64,000 bases of DNA from Taenia hydatigena (taxonomy: Eukaryota; Platyhelminthes; Cestoda; Cyclophyllidea; Taeniidae), in contig JADWOT020000009.1 in NCBI GenBank assembly GCA_036345935.2, positions 1,874,287 to 1,938,286 on the forward strand, read 5' to 3'. Made by a program: the position numbers and the translations under genes. The notes under the pieces were generated by a model that saw only the letters and a list, made by a program, of their open reading frames with translations, was not told the DNA's origin and did not search any database. Position 1 is the first letter of the stretch. Each line of letters starts with the position of its first letter. Positions 44,645 to 56,086 of this stretch are shown in pieces.

Positions 44645-47600
44645 CGCATGAAAGAAAGATTAACGGTGTTTCCTATTTAGACTGTTTTTTTGCTGTCCGT
44701 ATGAGGCTTGAAAGCTAATGGGATTAGTACAATGCCCTGAACTGTGAGGTTTCACAAATGGCAACACCTGCAGCAGTAATGATCAAATGATTGCGGCAAG
44801 TGCGTGTAGAATTTTGTTTTTCTCTCTTCTGAATTGGCTATAAACAGGATGATCACTTAGAGTTATCAAACGTTGCATGATACACTCGTGAACTCATTTA
44901 TTTCCTCGCTCGAAACCAAAGTTATCGTTATGACTCTGTGATAATTAGAAATGAAATAAAAACTTTCGCTCATACTTTATAGCCTTTTAATGGTTGCCAT
45001 TAAAAGCACATGGCAGATAATTCAAGGAAGATTTTTATGGTAATGCTCTAGTACACGTAATTTTAGTGACAGCATTCAAGCCACTGTTATACATGAATCA
45101 AGCAATGCGTATGCAGTCCTTTTGAAATCAAATTGCAAGGAAACCGTCGCTCAGTCTTCCTTGGGTGGCGGAGGTCATTCTGACGCCAGGGTCACTACAC
45201 TGTTGTGATTGCGCTTGGCTGAAGCCACCGCGAGATCCACGCCGTCTAGTTGAGTCCGTTGACAAACGCGCACGACCTCTCTGCGTCCCTTTTGCGTACT
45301 CATCCGCTTACTTACATCACTCCTCTGTGACATTTACAAGTTCACTATCCATAATTGTTACTTGCCATCAAGTGGCAAGTGAAGTTGTTAGTCAAATACT
45401 TAAAGAGGCCTTTCTTTATTTTTTCGTTAAGGTCACTTATATCATAATTTGAATGATGGTTTCCCCAGAATCCCAACTTGGTAAGTATGCCAGGCGTCAG
45501 AGTCCTCGTGGTGAATAATTTGCAGGTAAGTTGGCGTCTTCTCTTCTCACAAATTACTGTGATAGCTTACCTGTTTTCGTGTGCTATTGGTTCAAGCCAA
45601 TTCCTTTGGGAGTCCGTAGGTTAGGATGCTTTAAAATTTGAGACTAGGAGACTTTCTACCACACCAGGAAGACCCGAATGGGACAAATTTAGTTGTCATT
45701 AATCAAATAAACCAAAGGACAACTGTAATAATTGTCTTGTTTGTTCAACTCTCCCCTCCAGTTTTGGAGGCACTTGAGACTCCACCATTGTACGTTAGCT
45801 GGGCGGCTTAACCTCTAAGCTCAGCCGTTAGCTTGCTCTTTAGACCTTCCAAACGTCGACAATGCATGCTCTGGTGGGGTATTTTGCTTTCTCTTGTCTT
45901 TAGGGCGGTCTTGGTACACTGCATTGGTGTCAGCGGAAAGCAAATGATTACGAAATCGTAACGTAGCGGAGGAAAGGCCTGTGTTGCGAATGGAGGGACC
46001 TGTGACAAATCCAAACAGAAGGGTTAAAATGACGTCCACCTTTCTGTGTTCTACAGAAAAGGTGTTAACCTCTGAATCGACAACGGCTGCGAACCACCAG
46101 GGAAACTTCCTTAGGATCCGCCAGTGGTGTCTGTACAAAGAAGTCGATTGAAGGAACACACATTATCCTTGCCTCTTAATTAGCTGAACAGAACCCAGGT
46201 AGATATGACTGAGCAGCTCTGTAGAGACAAATAGTTGTCAAACAGGTGCATGCATTAGGCCCAGTGAAACTACTTTAAACTCCGTCTACTTCTGAAGGGC
46301 TTCAATTTTAAGTTAATTTTTGCTAAACTAGCGATGCGCGCACATGATAGCCTGCATCTGTTTCCCTCCCTCACTACAGTTCCAAAACAGGACAAAACTC
46401 TGGATCCAATCTACTTGCCAAAGAGAGACAGTAGCACAGTTGTTTCGTGGGTATTTTTCTACTTAGCCAATTTAGGTTGCGATGACCGATGAGGAAGGTT
46501 GGCTAAAGGACCGCCAATGACGACGCTCAAAAGAGGACGAGGGCTAGGTAATGCTTCAACTGTTTTTTACTCCTTCATTTCAGTTTTAGGGCACTCAACA
46601 CTCAGCCTTTCTTCTTCCACTGGGCAGCATGACCTTCAAGCCGTGCCAATAGTCCGTCCCCAGTCCACGCCTACGTCGATAATACGTGTTCTTTCCTAGC
46701 GAAATGCTTTCTCTCATCCCTAGGAAAGAGTGGCCGTTCTACAAGGACAAAGCGTTTTATTTAAAGATGAAAAATAAACTGATTCTGGTTTTTGCTCAGA
46801 GCATAGAACACGTTGGAGCGTAAAGAGAGGGGCAGAAGCAAGCCTATGCGAATTACAAGATGGCACCCGAGGCCTTGAAGTGCTTTTCAAATAGCGACCG
46901 GAGCTCAATTTACTTCACGGCAAGTTATTTACGGTGGCACCGTTTCAGCCAGTGAATTGCAGGGAAAAAATACGAGGGAAATAAAATCAGCCCTGTTTTC
47001 CGCTTACAAAAGTGAGGGAATGGCAGGTGATATGGCAGTGGCATTTGCTAAGACCAAGGAATGATTTAGCATGACTGAAAAGGATTTTGAGGTCTGACTC
47101 CAAAATTGGCTCCTTTTGCCATAGCAATGAGGCGGGTAGCGAGGAGTCGGGCAGAAGCCCACGTGTCTCGAGACGGACAAACTCGATGGTCAGATAGAGA
47201 AATATTTGAAAAAAGACTTGAGTTGAATTCGAAGACTATTATGAGGCGAACGAACATAAGTCTGGAAGTTTAGGTTCAAAAGGTGACACTACACTTGTGT
47301 TGACGCCCATTGAGCTACTCCTATTAGTAGGCAAATGTGACCTGTTCAATCTCACCGTTTGATTAGTAAAAACATTTATAACCGGTTTGGTGTGGCAATG
47401 TAAAACATTTCTTCAAAAATCAACCAATTGCATCAGTTTTTAGTTATTATCATTTCTCCTAGCAGCTTTCAGAATTGTGATTATTTTCAAAGGAGTAATT
47501 TCGAGGGGGACGCATTTGCACGGCGCCTAAAGTCTGCCTGAGTGTATTGTGGTGCCCAAGACTTCCCAGAAGACGAATGAAGGCATAATACTTGGGCTGA

Positions 47601-49523
47601 ACATGTATTGCTGGCGTACCGAAGTGCCGAGTGGGCAAAGGGGCGGGGAGCGGGGAGCCATGGCACTCAGCTAAAGCGCAGAGGTGGAGCCTTCAGTTGT
47701 TCCAAAAGTAAAATAAGGAGGTGAACAAATGATCAACGCATCAATGTGTGGCAAGATGCGTGATTCCTAGTGGACAGTGTGGGGAAGAGCGTGTGACTCT
47801 TTAGCTGCTGACGAAAGCCTCGGAGACGTAAAAGCAAGCACACAAAGCAATTATCGCCAATTTTGGGGTGAACAAGGCCTCACTTATGGTGAAAAACCTT
47901 TAAAAAATAGAACATTTAACGCGTCAGTAAAAGCTCACCAAACTGACGAAAGCAGTAAAAATTTTAAAAATGAAAAAGAGTTAAGCTGCTCATCTTTTAA
48001 TAAGGGTTTGCTTAAAATTCTCTACACTTGCGCCTTATTCAGTTGACTTATAAAATTTAGGTCTGTCATTTGATAGCTGTTGAGAGGGTTGAGAACAGGA
48101 CTTGCTTGACAAAACATGGTCCAAAGCGGAGGAAAGTGGTGAGGATGAGCAAGCAGAACATGCCTCAATCGTTACAGAGAAGAAATTAAAATAGGTTTTA
48201 TGCATCGTTTCGTGCTAACACACATCAGAAAAGACAGCCATTTTTGCAACTATTTTAGACAATTTAAGTTAAAAAACCTGTTTTAAAAAACTCATTTACT
48301 CTCCATAAAAGTTCGATGTCTGTTTGCATAAACTCTTCATGAAGTCGCCACGGATTCGGCCTAAAACGTTGGCATAGAAGTTGCAGTGGGCATTGAGAGA
48401 GGTGGTGATGAAGCTGTAGAAAAAATAGTCCTCGGTTTCAAAATAGGAAAAATTTCTTAGTCTCTTCAATTGTCGTTTTTGGTGGCCCTTTTGGTCTTTC
48501 CTCTGCATTACCTGATAACTAAACAAACGAATGGTGTAATAAATGGGTTGTTTGCTTAATTCCCGATTTTGGTAAAGAGTCACTTTGTATCTTGGCCATT
48601 GGGCCATCGTGGGGTTGCCTGGATTCTGAGCCATGCCAGTAGCTTCAATCTTTCCCAAACGTTGAATTTATACAGTCTGCTTTAGTCTTCTCTCACCTCT
48701 CGGTTTGACAAGGTCTCGAGGCGCTACAGACGATGCCATTTTCATCCCTTTCCTCAACTCCTTTAAGCATTTGACGTTCGTACCAATAAAAGGCGCAAAT
48801 TTGTAGCAAGTCTCGGCAGGCGAATGGAGACACACTGTCAGACAGACAGTCTGAGGGCTGTCTTCCAATCTGCAGCCGTTTTGGGCAAAAGCTCTCCTCT
48901 TGTTTCCTTCTTAATCAGAACGGTTTCAAATGAACGCATGAATGAATTACTTAATTAGACTATCCATGCTCATCGCGTAATACAGCCTTGTTAAAGGTGA
49001 AAAATTCATCTTACCAAGATTAACTAATTTTTTTAGCACAATCTACTGTAGTCTCAAAAATTTTGCAAGTTTTTTTTGAAATAGCTTTAAGTAACGAAGG
49101 CATTTATTAACAGCACGATTTGAATAAGAGCAATTAAATTGCTGCCCAATTCACTCATCTCTCCCCACGCATCGAAACTCGGGCAGCTCACCGCCAATGA
49201 ATAATTAAAGTTCTTTTCCCAATAGGACATTCTTATGGCAAAAATCTGGCCCATTTGTCCTCATTCCTTATAGCACCCGCAAGACGTCAAGGGAAATTGA
49301 AACAGTCCATAACCGTCTGCAAATAAATAACTCTTTAGGAGGTTATCTGCTCACAAAACACACTTTGCATTCAGAACTGAACAAGCTCACCGAAAAATTT
49401 TTCGTGCTGAATCGTAAAAGCAACTTTCAATGAGAAAGTTGGCATCTTTTAATAGAAAGTGTCAAAAATAACGAACTCCTAAAGTTAAACTAGGGAGTGG
49501 GGGAGAAAGGCCTGGTACTGTAC
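44645..49523. other. Long gene-poor interval
   Basis: No gene is supported with confidence. Minus-strand frames at 48296-48658 and 48668-48868 have some protein-like stretches and possible splice sites (GTGAGA, GTAATG, a CTACAG acceptor), but no single phase-consistent model wins. The stretch at 47560-47640 resembles 42296-42400. The remainder shows nothing recognisable. Confidence 0.4.

Positions 49524-49550
<27 letters not shown>
49524..49550. repeat. (TG)n microsatellite
   Basis: An uninterrupted run of 27 bases of GT repeat. Confidence 0.97.
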
Positions 49551-49555
<5 letters not shown>

Positions 49556-52500
49556 AAACAAACCTGCGTCCATGTCAGCGAAGTGAAGCCACTTTCCTTG
49601 GCAAAGTTCTGTTCCATATTTTACTTCTGCCTCTAGAAGCAATGTATCCCTAATAAGTACAATTTATGGTTGTTGATATCTCAATTAATTTAGGCCAGTT
49701 GCTAAAAGACTTTTTATTGAGAAGTCTTGTGACACACGAATCACAGTCTAAAGGAGATAAGCTGGCTTCGTAAAGTGGAGAAGGTGTTGGAAAACGCAGT
49801 CGCAGTTTTTTTAATTAAATGCCGTAGACATAGACCGTCACATGCGAAGATTTTTAAAAGATCCATTTGGTAGCAAACAAAATAATCGTATTTTAATAAG
49901 GTTTGCTTGCAGAGATAATAGCGACAGATCGCTTGCTATATTCTACTACACATGAGGAGCTAAAGTCGTTTTTGTTGAAATGTTTCTAATCATGAAGGAG
50001 CTTACGACTTTTGAGGGAACTTCAAGTGACCTTTACTCTAGTTTACTAAGTCAAATCAGTTCCCTTGCCCTTAAAGTTATGAAGTCTAAGCAGCAATTCA
50101 TTTTTTTAGAAATGCGCGTTTCCGGGATGAAGGGAAGACAAAAGGCTGCCCTTCTGCCACTTCCTATCCAAGTGAATTGAAGCCAATTTAATTTATTTGG
50201 CGTTTGTCTTTGAGACGGAATCTGGGCAGAGCTGACCAATCAAAAAATTTTCAACCATTTATCCAATAGTATTTTTGTCTCACCTACAGGCAGGTTGAGA
50301 CGCTAGAACGATTTAATTAGATGTCAGTCTCAATAACATGCATCCAAAGTTAAATAAGTAAGTTTCCCTTTATAATGTATAACCTCGAATTTTATTATGC
50401 CTGTGTCTCTTGCTTGAATATCCAGCACTTTGCACTACCTTTATGGACTTATGAAAAGGACTCTGGTTCCAAACGAATCCATGCTCTTCACTTCAAAATC
50501 TATAAGATTAAAAATTGTAAAGCTTAGAGCCTTTGCCAACCAAACGCAAGCGCGTTTGAACACGACCGCTTGTCTTCCAAAGCAAACGAACCGACATGCA
50601 TAGCTTGTCGTATGTTTACTTTTACGTCTGAGAAGTAGTGCAAGGCACTCAGAGTTCAGACGATGCCAAATCCTTTCCCTGCTCAGCACTAACTTTGATT
50701 TTTATTGTAGACACGCTTCACTTATAAGATCTTGCATTGTCTTCCAGGATTAGGGTCTTCTTTCTACTGATTAGTTAGCTCGGTCTGTTTCTAAAGGCGA
50801 AATTACTCTTGAAGATATTTATGTTAGATTGTTTGGTCTTCACCAGGTAGACACCTCCGTCTGCAGTTCACCGAACACATGCACACTAGGCAGAGTCTTG
50901 CGGCTTAGGGATAGCGGCCTGGAAGGGTTTAACGAGTAGTGGAAAGATGGTTCTGTGCTAACCATCATCGCAATACGAAAGCTCTATCTTACGACAAGTT
51001 AGGCATGCTGCGCAAAATTTAAAATGAAATGGAATATGGGAAACAAAATGATAGTCATTGATTGTTACAGGCGTTTGCCAGTGATTGTGGGTGGTACCCG
51101 TTTTCCTAACTTCCATCACTTCCTTTTCCTCGTTAGTGTAGCATTCATGGAATCGTTTCACGGTCACTCATAGAAAAGTTCTCCGAAATTAAGCGTCTCA
51201 CGTTTACAGCTAAGTAGCGTGTGGTTGATGAAACGTGGCCCTCTATTTTAATCAGGAATGAACCATCTTCCTAAGCACGATGTCCTCATCTTTGAGTGGA
51301 TGGTTGGCTCTCTTCCACAAATTCAAAATGCATGGAAGAGTCTGCGGACAACCTCGTACCACATCAGACTCCAATGGCATGTCATGGTGTGGGGGCCAAA
51401 TAGAGAAGGAAATCAGTACAGGAAAATGTGTCGAGCCGGTGATAGACTAATAACTACCCCGGCTTTCCTATTAATGCATGTATTAAGTCCTCACTAGCTG
51501 CAACAAAGAAAGGAAGGAAGCTACACGAGTGTGAGAAGGTGGTTTGGCGTAAAATAAAGTGTAAAAACGTCTTTGAAGAGCGCAGTCAAAATGCAGTCAT
51601 CATAATCAAAAAAGGTGTTTTGATTTAAGTCCTTGCAAAAGTTGTTGCTAGACTTTCTAAAAATATTTCAATAAACAGATAGCCTTTGCAATATTTCGAA
51701 AAGATTATTTTTGTCTTCCTCAAGCAAAATGACGATGGATCTGCCGCAGAGGATTTCCGCGTAAACACAATTAAATGAATTGTTTCCACTCCACAGAAGG
51801 CTGTTGCCAAAACGTTTAAAACTTTTAAATTAAACATCGTTTTGAAATTCAAGACGCTGTAAGCTTGTATACAAAGGCAGCGTTGAAGAGTGGGAACTCA
51901 AAATTTTAACGAAAATTCCTACCGCCTCCTTGAACCTGGCGATGGTGGCTCAGAGGTCAGATCTCGACGAGGCCCGCAGACAAGCGCAGCGCTGGCGACG
52001 CGATGAGGCCCCAGCCTCAGCAGCGCCACATTCGGTTGAGGGCATGTGCGACTGCAGTTTGTGGATGTTTTTAGCCATAAACCGAACTGTCAAAGTCTTA
52101 TTCCCACCAATCGGTGAAAGAACTTAGCTTTTGCCAAAGAAATTAAATTTTTTTCGGTCAAACTGCTCCGTATAAGCACAAGTTATTATGGGTATAACAC
52201 ACCAGACACTCGTCAGAGGAGGTCTAGAAAATGGTTACATCTTGTCCAAGGTATGTTATTTTATTTGGACAAAATAAGTATCTTTAATCAAGTTGCCGAT
52301 TAACACTCCATTTCCCGCAATAAAGTGGCAATCGTTGTTAGCTTTCACTCTTATTAATCAACAAGAGGAAATAGTTTTTTCCATAGTAGTTGTTAACGCT
52401 TCCTAAAAGCTTCCTCGTGTTACAAAGTTTTTTTCAAAAAAGAAGTCAGACTTATGGATGGCTATTGTGGACCAGTGAATTCTTCCTATAGAATTAATTT

Positions 52501-53642
52501 GCTGCTGACTTAATACGCCTCCGCTGTTTCGGCCGTTCAACTATCTGCAAATCAGTGCCTCCCACTTCAGTTTAAATAAACAAGGAGGCGAGACACGTTT
52601 GGCCCTGCTTCATAGTAGACTGAGTTGATATTATAAATTGAGTTGCGTGTTTGTCTTAAAAAGTTGCTGCTTTAATTGCACCTGAGCAAAACACAAAACT
52701 GGGATATCTGAAGCACAGTGTGCCTGCGTCTGTTTCAAGTCTACTGCTCCGTTATTTGTGAGAAATTTGTCGACCCTATGCGCTTGTTGTGCTCGGATTG
52801 AGGCAAATGCTAAGAGACGGAGGGCAGCGCATTAAAAACTTGGTCTTTCTGTTAAAATTCCCTGTATATCACACATTTGAGGTTTAAAAATGATCATCAA
52901 GCGTTAATTTTAGCAGAGTTGATTAACGACCAATTGGTCATCTCTTTCTCTTTAATTGCTTCCGATGGAGAAAACCGCTATTCCTTGACACCGTGAAAAA
53001 CTCTTTATTCTCATGGAAACTAATCCTCAACACGAAGGCGGCGACGGTGACGGCTTTTCTTTGTCAACCGAACGCATCCGCAATAACGGAAAAGAGGATG
53101 TGGAAGCCGTATTTGCATCGATAAAAGTCCTGCCTATTGCAAACTTAGCTCGACAACCATATCATTCAGTTTTGACTGTTGAATTAACAGAACAACAGAT
53201 TAAATAAGCCATCAGACACTTTCCTCTCACTGATGCTTGTTCATGTCGAATCCCCTTTTTGAGCGAAAGCGTCTTCAAAAATTGACTGTCATTCAGTTTA
53301 GTTCTTCCCTTGAAGTCGGTCAGCGAGAAATTCTCGCCAAAATGTTACGTATCTTTAGCTAACTGAATAGCGCCCTTCTGAGAAGTCACTCTGTTCCCTG
53401 TTCTCAACTAGGACTTGTTGACTCAGAAAAAGGTATGCTCCATTTGTTACAAATTATTGGAAGAAACTGAAACGCTAAGGCATTTAACGAATGAATGATG
53501 GCATTTTCCTAGTCAGCTCGCCAAAAATCCATTGACAATAATCACCCTACTGAAAACTTGTTTGTAAAATTTCAAATTTTTTTAGAATAAAATTGCGCGA
53601 TGTTAGACTTGTAGGATAACTGCTCGATACTTTCTCTACCAG
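49551..53642. other. Gene-poor interval upstream of the six-cysteine protein
   Basis: The missing first exon or exons of the secreted protein at 53643 should lie here, but no ATG exon with a donor in the required phase was identified with confidence. The open frame at 53013-53207 (METNPQHEGGDG) is a weak alternative. The stretch near 50899-50960 shares GTTTAACGAGTAGTG with 42357-42371. Confidence 0.4.
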
Positions 53643-53937
53643 CCTCCTTCTGATCACCTCATTACTCCTGGCCTCACTTCAAGCAAGTAAGACGGCCTTC
53701 GGGGATGCCAAAATGGTGTCAGACTACATTGCAGAGCGTATGCTAGACGTCGCCGACTCCGAGGGTCTGGCGGACGCCGCCTTGCCATTGGTGCGTTGTT
53801 ATGACTTGCTGGAGGAGCTGCGCACCGAATGCAACCAACATTGTCACGACAGTGCATCCAATGTCAATGCCTGCCTGCAGAACTGCTGGGGTGGGTGGAA
53901 GTATGGTCGTCTGACGTGTCGGCTGCGCTATAGCTGA
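53643..53937 (+). CDS. Small secreted six-cysteine protein, last exon
   Basis: The exon follows a CTTTCTCTACCAG acceptor and runs to TGA. Upstream the frame is closed by TAA, so the start codon is on an earlier exon that I did not find. The exon opens with a hydrophobic run (LLLITSLLLASLQASKT) typical of the core and end of a signal peptide. About 80 residues follow, with six cysteines in the symmetrical spacing C-x10-C-x3-C-x9-C-x3-C-x10-C. The central CX3C-x9-CX3C pattern would suit two helices clamped by disulfides, as in helical-hairpin peptides. No dibasic processing sites are prominent. AATAAA follows at 54211. I recognise no family. Secretion and the fold are inferences, but the intact frame, acceptor, leader and polyadenylation signal together make a real gene likely. 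Confidence 0.7.
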
Positions 53938-54210
53938 GAAAAGGAAAGGCACTATGTCGAGAGAATTGATGCCATCGCGGTCATTTACTCACCAATTCAA
54001 TCGCCCACATTCACATACGAGGATTCGAAAATGCACTAACATCGCCTGTTGTCTTGTTTAAAAATTAAGCCCTTCTGTGTTTATATCTTTTGCATTCTTG
54101 GAAAGGGAGCGGAAATAACCAACATAGTGATATTGCGTGATAAAGCCCACTTTTGGTAGGAAACATCAACCACCGATGCACGAACGCTTCATCAACAGCC
54201 CATCGTTGGA

Positions 54211-54216
54211 AATAAA
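54211..54216 (+). terminator. Polyadenylation signal of the six-cysteine gene
   Basis: AATAAATAAA begins here, about 275 bases past the stop codon at 53935-53937. It is the first canonical signal downstream. Confidence 0.6.
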
Positions 54217-55622
54217 TAAAACTTTATGGCCCTGTGTGGAGTCTTTAATAAAAGATCAGTCGAAGGGAACTCGACAGTCAGCTGCGATTGGTTGACTTTG
54301 CAGGGCCGGCTGTAAGGGGATTCCGCCCTGATAATGTCCTATTAGGACTGGAACCTCTAAGCCGAGTAACTTCAAATTAGCGGGTATGTCTCTCTGTAAA
54401 GTCATCTCAAGCCTCCACCGCCAAAAGGCGAAATAGCGCAGATTTTCCTTCTTCATTTGGCGCAATTTGCCAGACAATTTGTTAAAATTTGCAGGACAGT
54501 GCAGTGTTTCATTAAAATTTGGTCGTTTTGAACGGTGTGGACGATTGCAGATGGTTTTAATGTCGGAAAGTTGGACTTGAGTTAACCAACTTATGTCGCA
54601 TGAGGCATGCTTCGATCAAGGCATTGGCTGTAAAAAAATGCACTCAGCACATACGACACGACCTTTGAGATAGGTCTAGACCTGGGGCAATTATGTATTG
54701 ACTTATTTTCTTTTCTCTTATACCTGACTCGACAGTGGGACGAATGGCAGCAAAACCTGTTTCAGATCAAATTTGAGCCCTCCCCTCATGGCGAAGTGTG
54801 AACCCAGAAGCGCTCCCTCTTTTGCATGTTTAAGCTAGAAAAAGGGGAACATGCGTCGATTAGAAAGCATTTAATAATTTTATCCCAAATTCGGCAACTC
54901 CTGCACTACTGTGCTACTAATTCTGAGATAAGCAGAAGTTGCATCGCAAAATGGTAAATTTATGTAAGAGTCGAGCAAACAGTTTGACAGCACCTTTACT
55001 TCACCTAAAATACTCTTTACAAGTAAGAACTAAAAATACTCAAATTGAGCTGTTTCTATTTTTTATGGATGGATAGTCCTTCTGCACCATGCGATTTCGG
55101 CCTGTGCAAGGCAAATGCAACCAGGCATTCGACGGGCCAGTGAAAAACAACATCCACCACCGCGACTCATGCTGTGGGCAGCGGGCGTGTGGCCCTTGTT
55201 TAAATCAGTCCCCAATCTTAAAGAGGTAATAAAGGAAGCCACGGCACTGGGTGCTCAGAGGAGGCACATCAACTCCCTTTTAATAATTTAATTAAATACC
55301 TCTTATTCAACCGATAATTTTAGGCAGTCATTAATGTAATCACACAAATGGCTACCTAATGATTGATGTTTGACAAGCAACAATGTATCATCCACCTTTT
55401 ACTGTTAAGAGTGTAACCCATTTTGACTCTCTCTACCTCTCTCCCCATTGGTTGAGGATGCCATTATCTCATTCTATTTTGAAAGATTATGAGGGAGTAT
55501 TTGGGACGCGCCCTTTTACCCGAATTTTACTATGAATAACTTTTGCGTGACTTTTTATGATAAAGCATTTCAGCCTCTGCGAAGGTCATTTGGATGTTTC
55601 GGTGTTAAAACTTTATTCGCAT
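54217..55622. other. Intergenic DNA, nothing recognised
   Basis: No supported coding region or repeat between the six-cysteine gene and the promoter at 55.6 kb. Confidence 0.45.
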
Positions 55623-55774
55623 GGGGGCGTGGCTCTAGAAACCAAAGCTGGTCCCATTCACATTGGTTGCTACGCTGCTGTGGTGCACACTGAGACCTTG
55701 AGTAGACTAGGCATAGTTAACGCATAAAAGATGTGGAGATCCGGAGACATTGCCGCGCAAAGGGAGTATAAAAA
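55623..55774 (+). promoter_or_regulatory. Candidate promoter: GC box, inverted CCAAT box, TATA box
   Basis: GGGGGCGTGGC at 55623-55633 matches a GC/Krueppel-type box. ATTGG at 55662-55666 is an inverted CCAAT box. TATAAAAA at 55767-55774 is a strong TATA box. Order and spacing are those of a classical RNA polymerase II promoter, with a start expected near 55800. The first ATG downstream is at 55850. It is the best core promoter I see in the window, although each element alone could occur by chance. Confidence 0.55.
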
Positions 55775-55849
55775 CGAGGTCAAGAGCTAAACAAACAGAG
55801 CGTTGCACTGCTACTGTGAGCTGTCTGCTTCGTGTGCAGAGGTCCAGCG

Positions 55850-56086
55850 ATGCTACCGCAAGAAGTTGGTAAGAACTTGTGGAACACCGGAGAGATATTG
55901 TGGCTGAGGAGCAGACGGTGCCAACATTCTTTCTTCAAACTAGTAGAACTGAGAACTTCCTTTCAGCTATTGACTAGTCGAACCCATTTCCATCCCCACC
56001 TACCAGTTGTAACGCATGGAGGCGACAGACCTCGATCGGACTCGCTGTTCCACCACGCACCACGCGGCGCTGAAGCGGTACCGTAG
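55850..56086 (+). CDS. Short open frame behind a TATA promoter
   Basis: The frame starts at the first ATG after the TATA box (MLPQEVGKNLWN) and runs 78 codons to TAG. It has basic and His-rich parts and no recognisable domain, signal peptide or membrane segment. A donor-like GTAAGA at 55869 could instead end a 19-base first coding exon. An overlapping frame in the same place (MEATDLDRTRCSTTHH) is also open. Transcription is plausible from the promoter, but the protein is uncertain. Confidence 0.3.
   Translation: MLPQEVGKNLWNTGEILWLRSRRCQHSFFKLVELRTSFQLLTSRTHFHPHLPVVTHGGDRPRSDSLFHHAPRGAEAVP

Noticed and set aside
45821..46159. 112-codon minus-strand frame sharing an EQANG word with a frame at 57703-58011
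   Set aside because: The shared stretch is only a few residues and the nucleotide similarity does not extend beyond it.
48296..48868. Two minus-strand frames that might form a small gene
   Set aside because: Several splice combinations are possible and give different reading frames. None produces a recognisable protein, and the first frame includes low-complexity CTGT/CTGA repeats. It is left as an unproven candidate.
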